Source: Nemophila menziesii
Lineage: Eukaryota; Streptophyta; Magnoliopsida; Boraginales; Hydrophyllaceae
Length of the DNA: 64,000 nt
NCBI GenBank assembly: GCA_029959085.1
Contig: JARWIR010000031.1
Span: 310,001 to 374,000 of the forward strand
Direction: 5' to 3'
The notes beneath the pieces were generated by a model. The model saw only the letters and a list, made by a program, of their open reading frames with translations. It ran no database searches and had not been told where the DNA came from. Shown piece by piece: positions 1 through 11,023 of the stretch (positions within the stretch are counted from its first letter, which is position 1; every line of letters begins with the position of its first letter). The translations under genes were made by a program, and so were the position numbers.

Positions 1-371
1 TAAGGAATCTCGACGAATTGAACGTCCGTTGAAACGGCGAGTTGTTACTCGGATACGGTATAATTATACACATCAAATTCTGAATGACGATCCTCAAAAT
101 TTTCGAGATCTGCATAGAATGCCTCCAAATGTTTTGATCAATTAAAATAAAAAACAAAAATATAGGAGTATTTTTTATTTTATTTTTAAATTATGTACAA
201 TCCGTCAAAATCTACATAGGATTTAAAAAAATCAATCAAACTCTATTCAAGAATTAAAAGAATCCGTTAAAATCTATTTAGACTTAAAACAATCCAATGA
301 ATTTCCAAAATCTATAGAGTTTTTAAAATCTAAAAAAATCCAATAGATTCTAATTTGATGACACCCCCCTT
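1..371 (+). mobile_element. PIF/Harbinger-like transposon end (fragment)
   Basis: Frame 2 (2-145) stays open to a stop. It ends with a segment (HQILNDDPQNFRDLHRMP...) that resembles the N-terminal region of plant HARBI1-like nucleases, where a short hydrophilic stretch precedes an F-R-M motif. Downstream, 146-350 is AT-rich with iterated 'aaatctat/aatcc' words, and the stretch closes with 'gatgacacccccc' near 371. C-rich ends of this kind followed by TTA are typical of PIF/Harbinger elements. The N-terminal coding piece lies right beside the terminus, so this may be a deletion derivative. Its left part is outside the window. The assignment is from remembered family features only. Confidence 0.38.
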
Positions 372-710
372 TAATCCATAAGGGACAGAGTCTTGAATCC
401 AAAATTTTAGAGATAATATTATAACAAAAGTAAACGCATGAAATGGCATGAAATCCTTAATCGTTTCTTGTTTATTTCCTTTTGGGATTAATGTAAACAA
501 CGTGTCGTTGAGAAGATTAAGTAGTGTATTTTCACTGAAGAAATTCATTGCTATATTTTCCACATAATTTTTTACAATATCCCATAATTCATGATAAAAT
601 TTTCCCGAAAGACCATCCGGCCCCGGCGCTTTAGCACCATCAATTTCAAAAACGACATTTTTAATTTCCTCAGAATCTGGCATTTTTGTGAGAGCCTCAT
701 TCATTGTCAT
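372..710 (-). pseudogene. LINE reverse transcriptase, N-terminal fragment
   Basis: The conceptual product contains the plant LINE signature DSEEIKNVVFEIDGAKAPGPDG, cut here to its hallmarks: an E-E-I helix, K-A-P-G-P-D-G, F-Y-x-E-L-W, and L-N-D-T-L-F-T-L-I-P-K. These are the fingers motifs before the palm of L1 reverse transcriptases. Homology fades after the K-D-F-M-P motif (equivalent of D-F-R-P-I). The catalytic FADD box is absent because the element is truncated there. It is a dead fragment of a self-copying enzyme that in an intact LINE primes on nicked genomic DNA. Confidence 0.82.
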
Positions 711-779
711 AGATACTTCTGACGGAGTGTGTCGAGTGACTTTTGCAATATAGGTCGTTGGATTTTCTTTGAAAATATT

Positions 780-1204
780 AGTATAGTAACTCTGAATGTT
801 ATCTCTAATTTTTTCTTATCCGACCATTCATCATTATCGCATTTAAGCATATTAATTTTATTTATTTTCCTCTGCTGCATGGTCTTAGCAAAGAAATATT
901 TTTTATTTTTATCGTCTTTTGTAATATTTAAATCCCTCTCTCTATCGGCCCAAAATGATTCCTCTTGGTCCCAACAATCTTCAATTTCTTGTTTTATTTC
1001 CCTTTCTTTTTCAAAGTTCATATCCGATGATTCACTGTCTTGCAAAACCTCAAGCTTTTTTTGAAGTACATTAATGCGCTTCCTGTTGTTGTAAAAAGTA
1101 TTTTTACTCCACCCTTTAAGTCGAAGGAAGGTTGCGTCCTTTTTGTTACAAAAATTCGCAATATTGGATACATTTCCTTTCGAGTTCCAACTGCTTTCAA
1201 CCAC
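780..1204 (-). pseudogene. LINE endonuclease-RT linker fragment
   Basis: The product has the charged linker typical of plant L1 ORF2: a coiled, K/E-rich stretch followed by E-E-S-F-W-A-D-R-E-R-D-L and K-K-Y-F-F-A-K-T-M-Q-Q-R-K-I-N-K-I. The latter matches the family pattern W-x-x-R-S-R, then K-F-F-H, then R-R-x-N-x-I. A frameshift separates it from the RT start at about 710. It has no function of its own. Confidence 0.7.
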
Positions 1205-1224
1205 GTCTCTGCATTGGAGGTGTT

Positions 1225-1915
1225 CTAACCATCTAGACTCGAAATTAAGTTACTAATTTTGAGCATTGGGGTCAGAGTCCAATCAAAGAATGAGGGGTGG
1301 TGGTCTGACCCGACGGCAACATGCACTATCACATTTGTGTTCGGAAATTGATTACACCAGAACATATTCGGTAAAGCTCTATCGAATTTCTCCTTAACAT
1401 TTTTGTCATTTTTCCTTTGATTCGACCATGTAAAAAAACACCCCCTAATTGGGAAGTCCACCAAATAATTTCTATTAATAAACTAGTTAGGTTTCATATT
1501 TCTATCCAAATTTGGTGATATTTTCCCTCGTTTCTTCGAATATTTCGTAATATTGTTAAAATCTCTGATAAGTAAACTAGGACCGTTGACTTTATTAATC
1601 CACTTTGTTAAGTATCCCACATGTTAGATCTTAGTATATCATCATTAGGTGCGTGAATACAAAATAAATACCACGATAAACCATTATTTTCATTAATTTC
1701 CAAAATGATATAGTTTGAACATGAAAATAAGATCTTAATATAAAAAAATACTGTCCACAACATAAGAACTCCCTCAGACATATACAATCTTCCTCCGGGA
1801 TCAACTACGTGTGAATTATTAAAACAACTAAATTGGAAACAAGACTTAAGGTCTTTTCTCCTTAAGTTTGATTCAAACAAGCAAGCAAAAAAGACGTTAT
1901 ATTTAGCGCAAAGGG
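1225..1915 (-). pseudogene. LINE AP-endonuclease domain, broken
   Basis: Two frames make up the domain. Frame 1608-1915 holds the N-terminal half, with a G-G-R-L-Y motif followed by S-E-G-V-L-M-L-W. Frame 1225-1500 holds the C-terminal half, with L-V-D-F-P-I-R-G-C-F-F-T-W-S-N, an F-D-R-A-L stretch and the terminal catalytic S-D-H-H-P. Between them R-D-F-N-N-I (about 1560-1590) replaces the usual G-D-F-N. Known role of the family: it nicks target DNA for target-primed reverse transcription. Stops and frameshifts make this copy inactive. Confidence 0.78.
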
Positions 1916-2109
1916 ACTTGAAATATTTTTTATGTCAAGGGGACCCTAGCTCCTTGACAATTCCTCACAAGGAAATTATCCATCACACCTGGCCTGGTTA
2001 CGGGACCGGCCACCATCCACTGGCATATTTTGAACCTCGTTCACTTTCACAGGGCCGACCCGGTTGCAAACGAAATCCTCCGTGTCTTCGCTACTACTAG
2101 AGTCCATTT

Positions 2110-2864
<755 letters not shown>

Positions 2865-2884
2865 GATGCTATATATTCATCATA

Positions 2885-3691
2885 AATGTCCATTAATCGT
2901 GTCAACATATGGGTCGTTTTCTTATAGTGTTAATTTATCTTATCACCTCTAGACCCATTATTACGCTTTACGTATGTCTTTGTGCTAGATTTCAATATTG
3001 TCCTAAAGAGTCACATCTTAATACTGTTAAACGAATATTTAGGTACCTTAAAATCACAACAAACCTAAGATTTGGGTATTATAAACACACATCCTTTACA
3101 ATTATATGTTACATTGATTCGGATTATACCGGATTTAAAATAGATAGAGATTACTAGTGTTAGCTATCAATTCCTTGGTTATTCTATTGTCTCTTTCTCT
3201 AGTAGAAAATAAAATAGTGTTTCCCTCTCTACCAATGAACCCGAGTATGTCAACGCTGAAAATTGTGTTGGTCAAATACTTTGGATGAAACAAACCATAG
3301 AGGATTTCGGTTTTACATATGATTCTATCCCTATTGGTGCGACAACACTAGTACCATCAACCTTACAAAAAGTATAATCCGTCACTCTAGAACCAAACAT
3401 ATAGAGATTGACACCACTTTATTAGAGATCATACCCAAAAAGGTGATATTGAGACATATTTTGTAGATTCTACTAAACAACTAGTCGATATCTTTACAAA
3501 ACCTCTCCCTCAAGATCAACTCAAAACCATTAGAGGACAAATTGGTATGCTCATACTATAAGCTTCTTACACGTTTATTGTTATAATTGTACTCTTCTCT
3601 AATTCTTTTTGATGAATACAAAGGGGGAGAAGAAACTCACTCACACGTATGGTAAGAAAATATATAATTCATTTCATGCATTTATGTGAGG
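2885..3691 (+). mobile_element. Ty1/Copia remnant, RNase H end and 3' tail
   Basis: In the plus frame from 2909, a truncated product carries L-I-Y-L-I-T-S-R-P-I, L-C-A-R-F-Q, the K-E-S-H-L and K-R-I-F-R-Y-L motifs, and Y-I-D-S-D-Y-T-G. These belong to the RT/RNase H boundary and RNase H of Copia elements. A stop follows D-R-D-Y (3157). Other frames to about 3560 continue with Y-V-N-A-E-N-C, I-L-W-M-K-Q and D-I-F-T-K-P-L. A purine-rich tract 'aaagggggagaag' lies near 3620. Element 1 inserted at 3692-3696, so the remainder probably continues after 14507. Confidence 0.85.
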
Positions 3692-3696
3692 GGGAG

Positions 3697-4684
3697 TGAT
3701 GTCTCCTCATTTGTGATAATAAAATCTACTCATGAGACATCATTTTAGGCTTATTTATTAGTTTATAGGTTGATTTTAGCTTAGTTTAGTGCACTTTCCT
3801 ATTTTGGGTCTTGATTTAGTAGCATAATATTTTTAGAGCATATTGGGTTTAATTCTTTATTTAGTGTGAAGCTTTAAAGATAAGTATGGAGATTAATTAG
3901 AGTCCAAGTCAAAGACAACAACTTATGGAAAGAGAAATTGGAGATAAAGAAACAAAAGCTAAAAAGATGGAAAAGGAAAAGCTGCCTAAATCAGGGATTC
4001 TGCATACACGTCTAAAGATGTGCGTTTTTACCTAAGAAATAGGCCGATTTTGGTAATTTTCTTCTTTAGGGTCAAGATAATTCTGTTGCGAGTCTTTTGG
4101 TATCTTATGGAGCTCAATCCGACCAATAACGAAGAAGATACGCTCAAAACGGTCCAGCAGTGTTTATCTTTATTTCCTTACGAATTTGAGTTGGGCTAGG
4201 AGTCTATTACTTAACTTATCTCTAAAGAAACGAATTAGGTCAACCTATACACTATAAATACAGCCTCTTAACACTCTTATATCATCCTTGGTGAAATCTT
4301 AAACCAAGAGGAAGCTTACAACACAAGAGAGAAGTCTGGAAGGAGCTGTCATCAACAATGTCTTCTTCTACCTTTAGATTTGTAATTTCTTTCTTTTCTT
4401 TCATGAACTAAATTTCTTTAGCTTGAGTTTTAGCATATATGTATGAACCCTAGTTTTGATTGACATCTATCTAATCTGGGAACTTTAATTTATTAGTTCT
4501 ATCTTTAATTTATTTGCACTTGGTATTTGCATAAGATTCTCCTAACCTCTGTAGTCTCTGCGGAACGAATCTTAATCTTTTAACTAAAACTTGCATACGA
4601 TCTGTATACTTGCATAACTGTGTAGTTTAGGGTGTTATTTGCACGTTAATTATATCTTATTTTATCACACCCTAGGCCCCAACA
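3697..4684 (+). repeat. Element 1 5' LTR (internally deleted)
   Basis: It begins TGATGTCTCCTC and ends CCCCAACA immediately before the primer site. It is 988 bp against 1484 bp for the 3' LTR. About 496 bp present at 13810-14310 are missing around 4490, between short similar words (ttagttctatct / ttagttgttctatct). Confidence 0.93.
4253..4260 (+). promoter_or_regulatory. LTR TATA box
   Basis: TATAAATA lies in 'cactataaatacagcc', the usual LTR promoter position, and is repeated in the 3' LTR at 13575-13582. The counterpart in element 2 is at 24684-24691 (reverse). It should start the genomic RNA of element 1. Confidence 0.7.
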
Positions 4685-4690
4685 AGTTTT

Positions 4691-4708
4691 TGGCGCCGCT
4701 GCCGAGGA
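4691..4708 (+). other. Primer binding site, tRNA-Asp type
   Basis: TGGCGCCGCTGCCGAGGA starts 6 bp after the LTR. It is complementary to the 3' end of plant tRNA-Asp apart from one or two positions. The equivalent sites of elements 2 and 4 read TGGCGCCGCTGCCGGGG. Confidence 0.85.
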
Positions 4709-4810
4709 CTACATCGTTAGTCCTTGTGCATATATCTTGTGCTTTTATTTTTTTAGTTAGTTCTATTTTACGCTTTTTTTTTAGTTTTTGCTTTTCAGAT
4801 TTAGTTACAG

Positions 4811-6480
4811 ATGGAGAACCCAAGGAGACTTGAGCTACCCATCGAGTTCAGAGTGGAGCCACGAGGAATTCGCGCTCCAGAAATCCAAGCCGCGAAATTT
4901 AAACCTGATCCAGGGATTATAACTCAATTTGCATCTCATGGATTATTCAGCGGAGTTGCACATCAAGATCCGATCCGATATATTCAGAAATTCATGCAGA
5001 TCTGTGATGCTTATATCGTAAGAGGAGTTACTAGGGAGCAAGTATATTACCTGATGTTCTAGTTCTTCTTGACCGGATGTGCAAGCGATTGGTATGATAC
5101 CCAATACCCTCATGTTATTCCAGATTGGGACAAGCTCCAAGCAAGATTCCTAGACCGTTTCTATCCGGTTAGTAGACGTTTAAAAGATATGTTGGAGCTT
5201 GAACAATTTACGCAGAAAGACGAAGAGAGTTTGGGTGAAGCACGGTTACGATTTACAGAGAAGAAGGCGAGATGTCCCTATCATAGATCCTCGCCGGAAT
5301 ATTATTTAACCTTGTTTTATGGAGGCCTTAATGATAAATCAAGAGAGAAAGCAGATTCGTTAGGAAACGCAGGTTTTGTGTTGCTAGATCCTGAAGAAGC
5401 TGAGTTGGGGATGGAAAGAATTCTTGAGAACGAGAGAAGTTGGCCAAAGAGAGAAGAAAAAGAAAACAATTCAGCATCTCTGAAACTTAAAGAATTGGCT
5501 AAACAACTTGAAGAACTAAAAGAACAAGCCCGAACAATTGCTCAGGTGAATACGGCACACACAATTCCTTCGTGTCCTGGTTGTGGATCAAGAAATCACG
5601 TGTGGGAAGGGTGTATGAATAATCCAGCAGTAGCTTCCGTTCAATATCCTCAAGATAACTATTACTCTAATGGTTATGCTTGCCCTCAAGAAAGCTACAC
5701 TAATTATCAACAACCCCCGCAACAGAAGAGTTGGGTCAGAAAGCAAGAAACTTATCAACAACCCCAACTTCAAACTTATAATCCACCACAACCTATTCAG
5801 AAAAAGGCACCCATTGTTAAAGCTTGTCAAGAACCAAAGAAATATCCACCTAAACAATCGATGCAATTGGCAAAACAAGAACAACTCCAGAGCTTGACTT
5901 CGAGTATGGCTAAAATAATGCAAACAGTTGAGAAGAAAATGAATCATAGCCAGCAGAAAGTTCGAACCCAGGAGAAGATTATCAAGCAACTAGAGCATAC
6001 TATATCACAGATGGCGAGTACATTACAAAATCGGCCAAAGGGGCAACTCCCAAGTGATACTATTGCTCCTAGAGATGATTCTTGCCATGCAGTTGAGTTG
6101 CGAAGTGGAAAACAACTACCTCCACCAAGACCAGAACCAGAACAAGAACCTACCCCTATTCCAGAACAAAGGGGGGAAGAAATAATCAAAGATACAGTTG
6201 AGGAGGCAGTTGAACCAAAGAGTGTCCAAGCCGAGACACCTGAAAAGACAAGAAAACCAGTGGAACTCAATACACGCCCTCCACCACCATACCCTTCACG
6301 TGTCAGAAAGAAGGACAATGACCTGGAATTCAAGAAGTTCATTGACATGTTGAAGAATTTGGAAGTTAATATACCACTTGTTGAAGCTCTCAAGAGGATA
6401 CCAACCTACATGAAATTCATGAAAGACATTCTCTCCAACAAGCGAAGTATAGAGACTGGGGAAACAATTGGATTGCCTAG
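4811..6480 (+). pseudogene. gag: Element 1 gag (capsid, nucleocapsid)
   Basis: The start ATG at 4811 follows a leader after the primer site. The N-terminal part has the Ty3/gypsy capsid pattern: F-K-P-D-P-G, a D-P-I-R-Y-I-Q-K-F core, F-F-L-T-G-C-A-S-D-W, A-R-F-L-D-R-F-Y-P and Y-G-G-L-N-D. A zinc knuckle CPGCGSRNHVWEGC (CX2CX4HX4C) lies at 5573-5614, followed by a Gln/Pro-rich stretch and a coiled coil (about 5870-6030). An amber codon at 5060-5062 replaces a residue that is Ser in elements 2 and 4, in the same frame as the rest. Capsid protein packages the element RNA in cytoplasmic particles. This copy cannot make full-length Gag without read-through. Confidence 0.9.
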
Positions 6481-6960
6481 GGAGTGCAGTGCTATATGTC
6501 AAAGTGAGTTGCCACCAAAATTAGAAGATCCCGGAAGTTTTACAATTCCTATCGGCATTGGAGATAGTTGGACCGGGAAAGCATTATGCGATTTAGGCGC
6601 GAGCATCAATCTCATGCCTAGATCCCTGTTCGAGAAGCTTAATATTGGAGAAGTAGTACCCATATCTGTGGTATTACAAATGGCGGATCGCTCCCTCTCA
6701 CGACCAATAGGTAAAATTGAAGATGTTTTAGTTAAAGCTGGCTCTTTTATTTTTCCTTGCGATTTTATTATTCTTGACTACGACGCGGATAAGAATGTCC
6801 CCATCATCTAGGGTAGACCATTCTTAGCCACGGGGCGTACACTAATTGATGTTGATAATGGTGAGTTGATCATGAGAGTACAAGGCGAACAGATACGATT
6901 TAATGTGTTTCAGGCTATGAAATTACCCAAGTCAAAAGATGAATGCATCAAAATAGATGT
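6481..6960 (+). pseudogene. Element 1 aspartic protease
   Basis: The frame continues from gag. The catalytic motif L-C-D-L-G-A-S-I-N-L-M-P has its aspartate codon at 6590-6592, preceded by P-G-S-F-T-I-P and followed by D-F-I-I-L-D and V-P-I-I. The next residue, Leu in related copies (I-L-G-R-P-F), is an amber codon at 6809-6811. The frame resumes as G-R-P-F-L-A-T-G-R-T. Known role: cleaves the polyprotein during particle maturation. Confidence 0.88.
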
Positions 6961-8200
6961 CATCGGAAAAATTGCTCAAGAAGTCTTCAATGAAGCAAGC
7001 TTAGATGATGATCTTGACGAGGCCTTAGCACTTGAAACACCAGAGGAACTCGAGATTCCCCCTAAAGATGTTGCTGCATTAGGATCAAATGTGCGAGAAC
7101 TACTTCGAGAACCAGGTGACATTGAACCAATGAAACAACCATCTATAATATGTCCACCTGTTCTCGAAGAAAAACCACTTCCAGATCATCTACGCTATGC
7201 ATATCTAGGTACGAACAAAACTTTGCCTGTTATTATTTCTGCTAACCTTTCAGGTTCTCAAGAGGAGAAGCTACTTCAAGTACTTCGCGCAAACAAAGAA
7301 GCAATCGGATGGACTATTGCCGACATCAAGGGAATTAGTCCTTCCGTTTGCAAACACAAAATCATTCTTGAGAATGAAGGTGGGCGATCTATAGAAGGAC
7401 AGAGAAGACTCGTGCCAGCTATGAAAGAACTGGTGAGGAAGGAAGTTATCAAGTTGTTAGACGCAGGAATTATCTATCTGATTGCTAGCAGTGATTGGGT
7501 TAGTCCAGTACAATGTGTTCCGAAGAAAGGAGGTATCACTACCATCCTTAATGATCAAGGCGAAGCCATACCATTAAGACCAGTTGTGGGGTGGCGAGTG
7601 TGCATGGATTACCGAAGACTGAACAAAGCAACAAAGAAAGATCACTTCCCGCTACCATTCATTGATCAGATGCTAGACAAACTTGCAGGGAGAGAATATT
7701 ATTGCTTCCTTGACAGATATTCGGGTTATAATCAGATTTGTGTGGATCCCCTCGATCAACACAAAACAACTTTTAGATGTCCGTTTGGTACTTTTGCTTA
7801 TAGAAGAATGCCGTTTGGTTTATGCAATGCACCTGCCACGTTCCAGAGGTGCATGATGGCTATATTTTGGGACATGATTGATAAATACTTGGAGGTTTTT
7901 ATGGATGATTTTTTCGGTGTTTGGAGATAGTTTTGATGATTGTTTGAATAATCTTGAGAAAGTCCTTGTGAGATGTAGAGAAAAAGATCTTGTGCTTAAT
8001 TGGGAAAAATGCCACTTCATGGTTCAAGAGCGAATTGTGTTGGGACATAAAGTTTCGAAGGCAGGGATGGAGGTTGATCGTGCTAAAATTGAAGTTATCA
8101 AAACACTACCACCTCCAGTTTCTGTTAAAGGAGTGAGAAGTTTCTTGGGTCACGCAGGATTTTATCGAAGATTTATTAAAGATTTCTCTAAGATAGCCAA
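6961..8200 (+). pseudogene. Element 1 reverse transcriptase
   Basis: RT motifs appear in order: a K-H-K-I-I-L-E entry, W-V-S-P-V-Q-C-V-P-K-K-G-G, C-M-D-Y-R-R-L-N-K-A, F-L-D-R-Y-S-G-Y-N-Q-I, F-A-Y-R-R-M-P-F-G-L-C-N-A-P, and the catalytic box F-M-D-D-F at about 7900. F-L-D-R replaces the common F-L-D-G. Directly at the catalytic box the T-run 7908-7913 carries an extra base: the upstream frame ends at 7930, and the frame starting at 7878 continues S-V-F-G-D-S-F. The thumb follows (L-G-H-x-[12 protein letters not shown]). Makes cDNA from the element RNA when intact. Confidence 0.92.
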
Positions 8201-8289
8201 ACCGCTTTGCTCTTTACTTGAAAAGGATACTCCTAATTTCACTGAAGAATGTCTTCAAGCGTTTTTTACGATTAGAGAGAAACTAATCT

Positions 8290-8700
8290 CTACACCTATT
8301 GTTATACCTCCTGATTGGAAAGCTCCGTTTGAACTTATGTGCGATGCCAGTGATCACGCTATGGGTGTTGTGTTGGGACAGAGGAAAGATAAAACTTTCC
8401 ACACGATTTATTATGCAAGTAAGACTTTCAACGCTGCCCAGATGAATTATACAGTGACGGAGAAAGAGATGTTGGCCGTGGTTTATGCTTTTGATAAATT
8501 TCGTTCCTATTTGGTTGGGAAGAAAACTGTTGTATACACGGACCATTCAGCTATTAGGTACCTCATGGAGAAAAAGGACGCTAAGCCGCGTCTTATTAGA
8601 TGGGTACTGTTGCTTCAAGAATTCGACATAGATATTCGAGACCGAAAGGGATGCGAGAATGAAGTTGCTGATCATTTATCAAGGCTCGAAGGATCTGATG
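8290..8700 (+). pseudogene. Element 1 RNase H
   Basis: The frame is open. The catalytic acids are recognisable in M-C-D-A-S-D (first Asp), T-E-K-E-M-L-A-V-V (Glu), V-Y-T-D-H-S-A (Asp) and A-D-H-L-S-R-L-E (last Asp). It is the standard Ty3/gypsy RNase H joined to RT, which degrades the RNA strand during cDNA synthesis. The domain itself has no break, but it lies downstream of the frameshift in RT. Confidence 0.9.
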
Positions 8701-10064
8701 CGAACAAAGAACCATTGTTGGTTAAAGAGGTATTCCCTGATGAACAACTTTTTGCTATTAAACGTGCTTTTGTGCCATGGTATGCAGATCTAGTCAACCT
8801 CATTGTGAGTGGTGTCTTTCCCAAAGATTTCCACCCACAACAAAGACAAAGATTAAATCACCAGGCCAAACAGTATTATTGGGATGAACCATACCTCTGG
8901 AAGATTTGTAGTGACCAAGTGGTTAGAAGATGTGTGCATGAAGGTGAAATGGAGAAGATCATTGAAAGTTGTCATAGTTCACCTTATGGAGGTCACTTTA
9001 AAGGCGATAGAACCGCAGCTAAAATTCTTCAATACGGATTCTATTGGCCTACCATACACAAAGATTGTCATCGTTATGTCCAGTCATGTCACAGATGCCA
9101 GTTCACTGGCAATATATCAAAAAGAGACGCGATGCCGCTTAATAATATTCTTGAAGTTGAAATCTTTGATGTATGGGGAATAGATTTCATGGGACCTTTG
9201 ATCACCTCCCATGGAAATCTTTATATTTTGCTTGCGGTAGATTATGTATCAAAATGGGTAGAAGCAGTGACAACACCAAAGAACGATGCTCAAACAGTGA
9301 TTAAGTTCTTAAAATCAAACATCTTTTCAAGACATGGTACACCACGTGTTCTAATCAGTGATAAAGGTACCCATTTTCTTAATGCTCCCCTGAGACATTT
9401 CCTTCGAAAGTTTGGAGTGAAACACCGCACATAAACCGGTTATCAACCACAAACTAACGGTCAAGCTGAAGTTTCCAACCGGGAAATCAAATCTATTCTT
9501 GAGAAGATCGTGAGTAAATCGAGGAAATATTGGTCTTTAAAGCTAGATGATGCTCTCTGGGCTTACAGAACAACATTTAAAACACCAGTTGGGGCATCTC
9601 CATATCGCATGGTCTACGGCAAATCGTGTCATCTACCGATTGAACTTGAAGCTCGAGCCTACTGGGCTATTAAAACTCTGAATCTAGACCCAGACTTGGC
9701 CGGGAAGCAAAGGATGATGCAGTTGAACGAGTTGGAGGAGTTTCGTTATCTTGCCTATGAAAATTCACGTCTCTACAAGGAGAAAACAAAGCGATGGCAT
9801 GATAAACGGCTCCGTCCAAAGCATTTCGAGATAAGACAAAAAGTTTTATTATACAACTCTCGATTTTCGAACTACCCAGGAAAGCTTAAATCCTGTTGGG
9901 GAGGACCTTACATTGTTACTAAAGTCACACCTCATGGAGCGATTGAAATTGAAAATCCAACCGAGCAACGGACATTCATGGTGAATGGCCAGCGTTTGAA
10001 GAGATACCATGACAGTGAGGACTTTGGGCGAGAGGAGACAATCCATCTCGTTGAATGCGCTTAG
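8701..10064 (+). pseudogene. Element 1 integrase
   Basis: The zinc-binding HHCC region is at about 8970-9110 (G-G-H-F, then C-H-R-C-Q). The DDE core has G-I-D-F-M-G-P (first Asp), I-S-D-K-G-T-H-F (second Asp) and G-Q-A-E-V-S-N-R (Glu). The C-terminal domain has F-S-N-Y-P-G-K-L-K and G-G-P-Y-I-V-T-K-V. An ochre codon at 9432-9434 lies between the second Asp and the Glu, in frame, so integrase is cut in its core. The frame then runs open to 10064. No chromodomain is seen, as expected for the Athila lineage. Confidence 0.92.
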
Positions 10065-10292
10065 CCTGAGGTACACGTCTAACTCAAAGACGTTAAACAA
10101 AAGTGCTCTTGGGAGACACCCCTTGTTTAAATTGCTTTCTAGATTAGTTGTTTTTGCTTTGTAGTGTATAATTATAAGTTAGTGTAGATTTTTAATTGTG
10201 TTTACAAGCTAATAGGAGAGAAAGGTAGTGTGTTATTGTGCAGGAAACGAGTTTGGGGTCAAAAGGAAAAATCTGGAGGAATTCAAGGCCTG
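10065..10292 (+). other. Element 1 post-pol spacer
   Basis: No ORF. It holds 'gacgttaaacaaaagtgct' and 'gggagacac' (10088-10119). Equivalents follow pol or its remnant in elements 2 (20660-20710, reverse), 3 (33850-33895) and 4 (49675-49725, reverse). The PPT-like word 'gagtttggggt' is at about 10249. Confidence 0.6.
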
Positions 10293-10638
10293 GCGCGAAC
10301 TACCCCACGGACTACCCCAAGGTCCGCAGGGATGCACCGTGCCCAGAAAACCCGTACCACGGGTCGGGTACCATGGGTTTTATCCAGAAATGAGAAAAAA
10401 AATCGACCTGAAGGCGCGGTACACCGCACCCGTGGTCCGCACACCCAAAACGCGTGCCACGGGGTCGGGTACCACGGGTTTTTTGACGGAGCATCCGCGG
10501 ACTACCCCCTGCACCGCACCCTGGTCCGCACACCCAAAACACATGCCACGGGGTGCTAGCTCGGGTATTATCCAGTGGACAAAAATTTGAAGAGCTGATG
10601 GGTCCGGTACACCGCAGGTTTGGTCCGGTGCACCGCAA
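10293..10638 (+). repeat. GC-rich palindromic array of element 1
   Basis: The block is strongly GC-rich inside an AT-rich element. Motifs include GCGGTACACCGC, GTCCGGTACACCGC, AAAACCCGTACCACGGG and TCGGGTACCACGGG. A segment starting 'tggtccgcacacccaaaac' recurs with a spacing of 89 bp (10433 and 10522), so part of the block is a tandem repeat. Corresponding arrays with different motif spellings occur at the same place in elements 2 to 6. Confidence 0.85.
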
Positions 10639-10734
10639 AGAGGCGGTTTGTGAAGGAATTTGTTATCTAATCAAATTCTTACCCTACAAGATAAACCCTA
10701 GCCTCTCCCACACGAATTTTTCAGACCCAAACCC

Positions 10735-10742
10735 TATATATA
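10735..10742 (+). promoter_or_regulatory. Putative internal TATA box before the accessory ORF
   Basis: TATATATA in 'aaccctatatatacatc' lies just after the palindrome array. A CA-rich, G-poor leader (10755-10985) follows, then the ORF 282 bp further on. TATA-like words lie at the same place in elements 2, 4, 5 and 6. Promoter activity is inferred, not shown. Confidence 0.5.
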
Positions 10743-11023
10743 CATCTTAAAGCTTGTGCAAACCTTCACAATTAACACAACAACTCATCAAATCCTCTCC
10801 TACATCTTCCATAAACACAAATTCTTCATCAAATTCATCACACTACACCATCAAAACACCATCAAAACACCATCAAATTCAACAAGCTTTAAATAGTTTT
10901 TCCAAGATCCATCAAATAACCTTTCTCTTTCATCAATTCCAAGCAACAACATCAAGCTACACCAAATTTTCCTTAAACTTTTAATCCATCCTTGGTATAA
11001 CTTGAGTTGTGGGTAAATCAAGC
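10743..11023 (+). other. CA-rich leader of the accessory ORF
   Basis: The stretch is dominated by 'catcaaa', 'acacc' and 'ttcatc' words with very little G, like a plant 5' untranslated region. It ends in 'cttggtataacttgagttgtgggtaaatc', kept in elements 5 and 6. An open frame in it (10754-10984) is Ser/Thr/His-rich and is treated as non-coding. Confidence 0.5.

Larger units (their letters stand above)
372..2100 (-). mobile_element. L1-type LINE, broken 5' half
   Basis: Read on the minus strand from about 1915 down to 372, the order is AP-endonuclease, linker, then start of reverse transcriptase, which is the order of a plant L1 ORF2. Several frameshifts separate the pieces. The RT stops where the Harbinger-like end begins, so the 3' half is lost or displaced. 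Between 1920 and 2100 only short degenerate frames remain. Confidence 0.8.

Noticed and set aside
1918..2100. Plus-strand 60-codon ORF
   Set aside because: Antisense to the LINE 5' region, no motifs.
5588..5989. Antisense ORF in element 1 gag
   Set aside because: Shadow of the Gln/Pro-rich gag region; no independent support.
10230..10590. Two overlapping plus-strand ORFs and one antisense ORF in the GC-rich block of element 1
   Set aside because: Open because the tandem palindromes are stop-poor in all frames; products are low-complexity Pro/Arg/Gly/Thr with no conservation in other elements.
10754..10984. ORF in the CA-rich leader of element 1
   Set aside because: Composition-driven (Ser, Thr, His, Gln); not kept in other leaders.
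11009..11023. GTG start five codons before the accessory ATG of element 1
   Set aside because: Plant translation would use ATG 11024, which aligns with the MTNR start of four other copies.
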